NCBI GenBank assembly: GCA_003447235.1
Contig: DLZV01000004.1
Location: 67,818-80,312, forward strand
DNA from: Prevotella sp.
GTDB lineage: Bacteria; Bacteroidota; Bacteroidia; Bacteroidales; Bacteroidaceae
Direction of reading: 5' to 3'
DNA: 12,495 nt
The translations under genes and the position numbers were made by a program. Under the pieces are notes generated by a model. The model saw only the letters and a program-made list of their open reading frames with translations, was not told the DNA's origin and ran no database searches. Below are positions 8,131 through 12,495 of the stretch, one piece after another; positions within the stretch are counted from its first letter, which is position 1; every line of letters starts with the position of its first letter.

Positions 8131-8171
8131 GATATCCCCGTTTTGGGTGGGTGGGTATCCTCCGTTTTCAG
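8131..8171 (+). repeat. Repeats at the presumed right end of the IS21 remnant
   Basis: TATCCCCGTTTTGGG (8133-8147) and TATCCTCCGTTTTCAG (8156-8171) are imperfect direct copies separated by GTGGGTGG. IS21 elements carry multiple short terminal repeats that bind the transposase and end in CA. A CA occurs at 8169-8170, just before the IS66-derived sequence begins. Confidence 0.45.
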
Positions 8172-8176
8172 CAGGC

Positions 8177-8635
8177 TGGACGGAACGTGACCACTACAAA
8201 TGGCGGCAACAATATGCGCTGCCCGTCATGCGGATTATAAGGAAAAAGCTAGAGCGCATGGCCGCGGACAAGTCTCTCTTGCCCAAGACGGAGAAGTATG
8301 ATGCCGTACATTACATGCTCAACGAGTGGGATGGCCTGATGAACATCTTTACAAGAGGTGACTATCATCTGGACAACAATCTCGTGGAAAGACTCAACAG
8401 GTATATTTCGTTATCCCGGAGAAACTCACTGTTCTTCGGGTCGCATACTGGTGCAAGGCGGGCTGCCATGTTCTATTCGCTCGCATGCTCATGCAGGTTG
8501 CAAGGTGTCAACTTCTTTAAATATATATCAGATATCATAAACAAAGCGGCAGCGATGCCACCACGAACACCGCTAAGCAAGTATCGGGACCTGCTGCCTG
8601 ATAAGTGGAAACAAAAAAATATCGCTCAAGAATAG
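8177..8635 (+). pseudogene. IS66-family transposase (TnpC) C-terminal fragment
   Basis: From WTERDHYKW (codon at 8177) to TAG 8633-8635 the frame is a typical IS66 TnpC C-terminus: YHLDNNLVERLNRYISLSRRNSLFFGSHTGARRAAMFYSLACSCRLQGVNFFKYISDI. The E in DNNLVER corresponds to the final catalytic acid of the DDE triad. The N-terminal two thirds, including the two D residues, are missing. The open frame extends upstream to an ATG at 8081, but that part is IS21-derived and fused by chance. The gene cannot code for an active enzyme. Its 3' side is intact, with terminator and right terminal repeat in place. Confidence 0.85.
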
Positions 8636-8657
8636 ATACTTGAGCGATATTTTTTTT
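8613..8657 (+). terminator. Strong intrinsic terminator overlapping the IS66 stop codon
   Basis: An 18-bp perfect stem (8613-8630 with 8639-8656) is separated by an 8-nt loop AATAGATA that contains the TAG stop (8633-8635). It is followed by a run of T. The core is ATCGCTCAAG/CTTGAGCGAT. Flanking A and T tracts would let it terminate transcription in both directions. Confidence 0.85.
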
Positions 8658-8672
8658 GACGCATAGATACTA

Positions 8673-8691
8673 GCATCGCGGACACGCTTAC
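8673..8691 (-). repeat. IS66-type right terminal inverted repeat
   Basis: Read on the minus strand the end begins GTAAGCGTGTCCGCGATGC, matching the GTAAGCG start typical of IS66-family termini. It lies 38 nt past the transposase stop. IS66 elements duplicate 8 bp on insertion, so GTACAACT (8692-8699) is the candidate target duplication. The matching left end is not in the window because the element is truncated. Confidence 0.6.
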
Positions 8692-8789
8692 GTACAACTC
8701 TTGTTAAGTATTATTTCTGCTTTTATCACAAGTATGATAGTTAAACAATCTCTAAGAAACTCCATTTAGTTGGCAATATATAAAAAGCC

Positions 8790-9128
8790 ATGACCTATGC
8801 TATCGTTATGCATTTAAGGCAAGCCATGACGTATAGACATAAAAATATAACTGGTAAAGCCAAGGTAGATGATGCCGATATGAAACAGGCTATCAACAAT
8901 AGGAAAAAACTCATAGAGGACGAGTCACAACTTCTTGAAGACCACCGAAAGGAGAATAAGGAAATCCTTACTCGCCATTTCTATAACATGTCTAATATGA
9001 TGTCAAGAAATGAAGGTGTGTGGCTATCGAATGGTTGGGTGAGGGCGTTGCTTTGGATTTTCTTGCCGAGTTTCCTTTATATAGTTATTTCGATTGTCTA
9101 TTTTGTCGCATCATACATAGACAAGTAA
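8790..9128 (+). CDS. Small hypothetical protein with coiled coil and C-terminal membrane segment
   Basis: 112 residues from ATG 8790. In-frame ATGs at 8808 and 8826 are also possible starts; the one at 8826 gives MTYRHKNITGKAK. Residues about 25-70 are strongly charged and helical (KVDDADMKQAINNRKKLIEDESQLLEDHRKENKEIL), suggesting a short coiled coil. Residues about 83-108 (WVRALLWIFLPSFLYIVISIVYFVASYI) form one hydrophobic helix followed by DK, so a tail-anchored inner-membrane topology is likely. No family is recognised. It begins about 100 nt after the IS66 end with no clear promoter, so its native 5' region may have been displaced by the IS element. It converges with the Sel1 gene. Confidence 0.55.
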   Translation: MTYAIVMHLRQAMTYRHKNITGKAKVDDADMKQAINNRKKLIEDESQLLEDHRKENKEILTRHFYNMSNMMSRNEGVWLSNGWVRALLWIFLPSFLYIVISIVYFVASYIDK

Positions 9129-9185
9129 AACGGAGGATGGGTGGATTTGAAGTCACTCATCTCCTGGTTTGAAGAAATTAAAAGT

Positions 9186-10217
9186 CTATTCATACACTTG
9201 TTCCAATCTTTCTTTTGCTTTCCCATTACCGTTCTTTAAAGCTCTTGTCCACCATTCCTTTGCTAATCTTATGTTTGGCTTTGCATTAAGTATGAAAACC
9301 TCACCCTTTATAGAATCTGTTACAGCAATACAAACTTCACCATCTCTAAACATATCTCCATAGATAAGCTGGGCGAAAGGTTCGCCTTGTTCTGCTGATA
9401 TCTTTATTGATTCTGTTGCCTTAACAAGATTCCGTTCTACTCCATTTCCATTTCTATATGCAATACCTAAATTAAATAGAGCTTGCTTATGACCTTGCTT
9501 TGCAGCTAAAGAATACCAATATGCAGCTCTTTTAGGATTGTTTCCATATTGGCGTAAAAGATCATTATACATACCTGCATATTTCCCATCCAAAGCACTC
9601 CAATACATATCATTGTCTAATAATTGTGGCCATTTTATGTCGCCGTATTCTTCATCAGGAAATATACATTGCCTGCCTCCATATATGATTCCCAATGAAA
9701 ATTGAGCATCTGAATTTCCTTTTTCTGCAGCATTTCGCAATATATAGATGCCTTTTTCAATATGATTAAAGTTACATTTTTCCCTACACAATTTATTATA
9801 TTGATGCTCATTTTGTACTGATTCTTTAAATAAAATTCTTGCTATACTATCAGCTTTGGTTATATCCTTTAGAGCAATTGCTTCACGACGTACGTCCTCT
9901 TTAGTCCATTCTGATGCCAAATGTGAGCCATATAGCCAAAAACAAAGTAATACAATTAACCATATTACAATAAGAACAACGAGCAATACTATAATACGTT
10001 TTAACCATTTCTTTACATTATTCAAAAATGTTCTATCTGATTTGAATTTTATTTGGGGGAACTTAGAATAAATGTTTTGCAAAAAACAGAATGTAGTGTT
10101 CCATATTGAACTTGATTTTATATCATTATTTTGTTTTCTCCCACAGTAAGTACAAAATGGTGCATCTTCATCAATAAGTTTACCACAGTAGCGGCAATAT
10201 ACTTGTTTCTTATCCAT
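9186..10217 (-). CDS. Zinc-ribbon, single-TM, Sel1-repeat protein
   Basis: 343 residues from the ATG whose complement is at 10215-10217. An upstream in-frame start at 10286 would add 23 unlikely residues and was not chosen because the zinc ribbon normally begins at the N-terminus. Residues 8-25 form a zinc ribbon with two CxxC pairs (CRYC at 8-11, CTYC at 22-25). Residues about 75-96 are a very hydrophobic membrane helix preceded by KKWLKR. The C-terminal region carries Sel1-like repeats, for example LRNAAEKGNSDAQFSLGIIYGG, RAAYWYSLAAKQGHKQALFNLGIAYRNGNG and a final AKEWWTRALKNGNG. Positive-inside charges predict a cytoplasmic ribbon and an extracytoplasmic repeat domain. Sel1 repeats mediate protein-protein contacts. 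This architecture is common as accessory proteins of unknown role in Bacteroidales. The specific function is unknown. Confidence 0.85.
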   Translation of the reverse strand: MDKKQVYCRYCGKLIDEDAPFCTYCGRKQNNDIKSSSIWNTTFCFLQNIYSKFPQIKFKSDRTFLNNVKKWLKRIIVLLVVLIVIWLIVLLCFWLYGSHLASEWTKEDVRREAIALKDITKADSIARILFKESVQNEHQYNKLCREKCNFNHIEKGIYILRNAAEKGNSDAQFSLGIIYGGRQCIFPDEEYGDIKWPQLLDNDMYWSALDGKYAGMYNDLLRQYGNNPKRAAYWYSLAAKQGHKQALFNLGIAYRNGNGVERNLVKATESIKISAEQGEPFAQLIYGDMFRDGEVCIAVTDSIKGEVFILNAKPNIRLAKEWWTRALKNGNGKAKERLEQVYE

Positions 10218-10274
10218 GACTATTATCTTTAACCTTAATTCCGCAACGCTATTATAAATTAAACTTTTTAAGTA

Positions 10275-10299
10275 CCTGAGCAACAAAAAGTTGCCCAGG
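10275..10299. repeat. Inverted repeat upstream of the IS1380 transposase
   Basis: CCTGAGCAAC (10275-10284) and GTTGCCCAGG (10290-10299) pair over 9 of 10 positions around an AAAAA loop. It lies between the divergent Sel1 and transposase genes, about 70 nt before the transposase ATG. It may be part of the IS1380 left terminus or a small hairpin terminator. A matching right end was not found, so the element boundary is not established. Confidence 0.4.
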
Positions 10300-10934
10300 A
10301 TTTTGTCATGTCGAAGAATTCACTTATCTTAGTGTTGCAAAATAAACAAGAGAATCCGACGATAGACATGGCAAAGATACAAATTAAATCCGAGAAACTC
10401 ACTCCTTTTGGAGGAATATTTTCAATCATGGAGCAATTTGACTCCACATTGTCATCTGTAATCGACTCAACCCTCGGTCTAAGGTGTAGATTGTTCGGTT
10501 ATCAGTACAGCGAAATCATCCGTTCTCTCATGAGTATCTACTTCTGTGGTGGCTCATGTATTGAGGATGTCACTACTCATTTGATGAACCATCTTTCGCT
10601 TCATCCGACACTTCGCACTTGTAGCTCTGATACTATCCTCAGAGCGATAAAGGAGCTGACGCAAGAAAACATTTCATGCACATCAGATGCGGGTAAGAAC
10701 TACGATTTCAATACGGCTGACATTCTCAATACTTTACTGCTCAATTGTATGTTTGCATCTGGCCAACTGAAAGAGGGTGAGATGTATGATGTTGATTTCG
10801 ACCATCAGTTCATAGAGACAGAGAAGTATGATGCAAAGCCTACATACAAGAAGTTCCTTGGCTATCGCCCTGGCGTGGCGGTTATTGGCGACTTAATCGT
10901 TGGCATTGAGAATAGCGATGGCAACACAAATGTT

Positions 10935-11012
10935 CCATTTCATGGCACGTTTTCTCGCCATGGCAGAGCTTAAGTAAACTTAGCTCTGCTCATCTGGCTT
11001 AACGAAAACCTT
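10935..11012 (+). repeat. 78-nt structured insert, copy 1, in the IS1380 transposase
   Basis: It interrupts the codons for N-V / R-F. Order of parts: hairpin CCAT-TTC-ATGG (10935-10945), an 18-nt block starting CGTTTTCTCGCC (10948-10965), a central 20 nt, and a 24-nt block ending TTAACGAAAAC (10986-11009). GTTTTC (10949-10954) pairs with GAAAAC (11004-11009), GCCA (10957-10960) with TGGC (10995-10998), and GCAGAGCT (10963-10970) with AGCTCTGC (10982-10989). A TT, or TTC with shifted borders, is repeated at both junctions. One in-frame stop (10971-10973) is added. Confidence 0.75.
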
Positions 11013-11437
11013 CGCTTCCAACAGAAGGACACGCTGAAGAGATTTTTTGAGAGATTTGAACAGAACGGCCTTACTATCAATCGTTTCAGAGCTGATTGTG
11101 GATCATGTTCCGAGGAAATTGTAGAAGAAGTAGAGAAACACAGCAAATCCTTTTATATCCGCGCAAACCGCTGCAGTTCGCTCTACAATGACATCTGTTC
11201 CCTCAGAGGCTGGAAGACTGAGGAAATCAATAGCATTGAGTTCGAATTGAGCTCTATCCTTGTTGAGAAATGGAAGGGTAAAGCATACCGACTTGTGATT
11301 CAAAGACAGAAACGGATGGATGGTGTGCAGGATCTTTGGGAAGGAGAGTACACATACCGTTGTATCCTGACTAACGACTATGGATCTTTCGCAAGAGAAA
11401 TTGTCGAGTTCTATAACCATCGCGGAGGAAAGGAACG

Positions 11438-11515
11438 TTTTCGTTAAGCCAAATGAGCAGAATAAAACTCGCTTTAATTATGCCATGGCGAGAAAACGAA
11501 GGATGAAATCCAACG
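11438..11515 (-). repeat. 78-nt structured insert, copy 2, inverted, in the IS1380 transposase
   Basis: This is an inverted copy of the insert at 10935-11012. The 18-nt block (11481-11498) is identical and the 24-nt block (11437-11460) differs at one position. The central 20 nt (11461-11480) are different but can still form an AT-rich hairpin between GCA and TGC. The terminal hairpin is GGAT/ATCC (11501-11511), the compensated form of CCAT/ATGG in copy 1. AACG occurs at both junctions (11434-11437 and 11512-11515), a candidate target duplication. Three in-frame stops are introduced (11445, 11454 and 11463). Confidence 0.75.
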
Positions 11516-11822
11516 TATCTTCGATGATATGAACAATGGTTTCGGGTGGGACAGATTGCCCAAATCCTTCATGGCAGAGAACACCGTGTTCCTTCTTCTT
11601 ACAGCACTTATCCGTAACTTCTACAAGGATTATCCACAGACTTGACGTAAAGAGCCTCAAATCCGCAGCTAATAGGACTTAGTGCGTTTTTTGCTTACAA
11701 AGCGAGAAACAATCATCTTGTCGCACATGTTCTTGTGCAGCAGAAACGTCTCAGACACAAAAGCCCCTTACCCCACAAAGCGACTTGAGGTAATACGCTA
11801 GTTTAACCAGAAAGGCCTGGCT

Positions 11823-12495
11823 TTAGCCAAAGCCTGTCTGGAACAACCTGGCGTAAGCATGATTGTCAGTATAAATGTTCAACACATGCCTTCGTGATGT
11901 CTTGATCCATTTTGCCGGGACGGAGACAAACTTGAAAACAAAGGTCTTGACTCGGCTAGTGGCTCGCAATCCAAATTTTTGGGTCTCCAATCTCTGCATG
12001 ATGGCTTTGTTGAAGTTTCTGACAAGAGCTGTCATGAGCAAGAAAACCGTATTCTGTGACATGAATGATTTCGGCAACCGACTCCATCCAAAGCCATTGT
12101 TCATGTCGTCGAAGATTCGCTCCTTGCCACCACGAAGGTTGTAGAACTCCACGATGTCTCTTGCGCTCGACTCGTAGTCGTCGGTCAATATGCACCTGTA
12201 GGTGTATTCTCCTTCCCAAATGTCAAGCTCTCTCTCCGTTCTTCTTTGTCGCTGTATGGCAAGAGCTAGCGCAGTATGACAAGACGATACAACTTTCCCT
12301 TCCATTTCTCAACAAGGATGGAGTTCAACTCAAACTCGATGCCATTGATCTCGACAGACTGCCAGTCCGTCAAGGAAGACATTGTGTCGTAGAGGGAAGA
12401 GCACCTGTTGGCGCGGATATAAAAATGCTTGCAATGGGCCTCCACCATTCCCACAATCTCTTCCGAGCACGAGCCGCAATCCATGCGGGCACGAG
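11823..12495 (-). pseudogene. Second IS1380-family transposase, 3' part, frameshifted (continues past window)
   Basis: Read on the minus strand from 12495, the protein runs RARMDCGSCSEEIVGMVEAH ... FYIRANRCSSLY ... ILVEKWKGKLYRLVI. It meets a 20-nt insert with an in-frame TAG, and resumes in another frame as IQRQRRTERELDIWEGEYTYRC ... FYNLRGGKERIFDDMNNGFGW ... TSRRHVLNIYTDNHAYARLFQTGFG to TAA at 11823-11825. It contains the Y-(2)-R-(3)-E signature (YNLRGGKE) uninterrupted and a complete C-terminus, so it serves as the internal reference for where inserts lie in the forward copy. It is a distinct family member, not a recent duplicate, since codons differ throughout. A small GGCTTT/AAAGCC hairpin (11819-11834) overlaps its stop. 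The 177 nt between the two convergent transposases hold no gene I can support. Confidence 0.85.
12255..12274 (-). repeat. 20-nt insertion with 4-nt duplication in the reverse IS1380 transposase
   Basis: On the minus strand the expected LVIQRQ coding sequence reads CTTGTCATA, then 20 nt ending in CATA, then CAGCGACAA. CATA is therefore present on both sides of a 16-nt core CTGCGCTAGCTCTTGC that contains the palindrome GCTAGC and an in-frame TAG. Removing 20 nt restores the family reading frame. Confidence 0.6.

Larger units (their letters stand above)
10368..11645 (+). pseudogene. IS1380-family transposase interrupted by two 78-nt inserts
   Basis: The start MAKIQIKSEKLTPFGG (10368) is typical of the family. 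The frame is also open upstream to an ATG at 10308. The family pattern runs through DVDFDHQF, YKKFLGYRPG and GIENSDGNTNV, stops in an insert (TAA 10971-10973), resumes as RFQQKDTLKRFF ... RADCGSCSEE ... VEKWKGKAYRLVIQRQ ... YTYRC ... YNHRGGKER, stops in a second insert (TAA 11445-11447), and resumes as IFDDMNNGFGWDRLPKSF to TGA 11643-11645. Removing 10935-11012 and 11438-11515 rejoins all three parts in the same frame. The IS4-like Y-(2)-R-(3)-E signature is visible at YNHRGGKE, and the second insert falls one codon after the catalytic E. Compared with the reverse copy, about 60 C-terminal residues are missing or frameshifted after NFYKDYPQ. Unless the inserts are bypassed or removed, the gene is dead. 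Confidence 0.85.

Noticed and set aside
8081..8176. Start of the IS66 frame at ATG 8081 as a real N-terminus
   Set aside because: The first 32 codons are translated from IS21 3'-end sequence and its repeats. Family similarity begins only at about 8177.
10935..11012. Self-splicing intron in the transposase
   Set aside because: At 78 nt it is far too short for a group I or II intron, and no domain V-like or guanosine-binding core is visible.
10935..11515. Integron attC sites or a CRISPR repeat
   Set aside because: There are only two copies in opposite orientation, with no integrase or cas genes. GGCTTAAC fits one core-like consensus, but the partner core (GTTRRRY at the other end) is missing.

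Overview
The window looks like accessory DNA from a member of the Bacteroidales, most likely Prevotella/Segatella. Two promoters carry the Bacteroidetes TAnnTTTG box 20 nt downstream of a TTTG-like box. The genes are moderately AT-rich with weak Shine-Dalgarno sequences. The antitoxin, defence genes and insertion sequences resemble families common in that group. The genus is an inference from recognition, not from a search.

Layout. (1) 1-114: the 3' tail of an unidentified protein. (2) 136-685: a promoter and a two-gene type II toxin-antitoxin module with a YafQ-like ribonuclease toxin. (3) 686-1258: a long non-coding stretch with its own promoter (730-761) and a dense series of stem-loops with mutually exclusive pairings. 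It is a candidate small RNA or the structured leader of the next operon. (4) 1259-7615: a co-directional four-gene cassette, comprising a large N6-adenine-type DNA methyltransferase (broken by an apparent 1-nt deletion near 1490), an SF2 helicase/translocase, an 86-residue protein, and a GIY-YIG (T5orf172/MUG113-like) nuclease with a C-terminal ASCH-like domain. This resembles a multi-gene restriction-modification or phage-defence system in which modification, translocation and cleavage lie on separate polypeptides. (5) 7616-8691: a graveyard of three insertion-sequence 3' ends in one direction (IS5/IS1182-like, IS21 istB, IS66 tnpC), ending in a terminator and an intact-looking IS66 right end. 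(6) 8790-10217: two convergent genes, a small single-TM protein and a zinc-ribbon/TM/Sel1-repeat protein. (7) 10275-12495: two IS1380-family transposase genes arranged tail to tail, both disrupted.

The most unusual observation is in region 7. The forward IS1380 transposase frame is interrupted twice by inserts of exactly 78 nt. They are inverted copies of one structured element: the outer blocks are almost identical, the central 20 nt are unrelated in sequence but still fold, and one hairpin shows compensatory base changes. Each insert adds in-frame stops, yet removing both restores an uninterrupted, correctly aligned transposase frame. The reverse transposase copy carries a separate 20-nt insert flanked by a 4-nt duplication. 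A new family of small non-autonomous elements is the simplest reading. Translational bypassing or RNA/DNA-level removal are bolder alternatives that could be tested.
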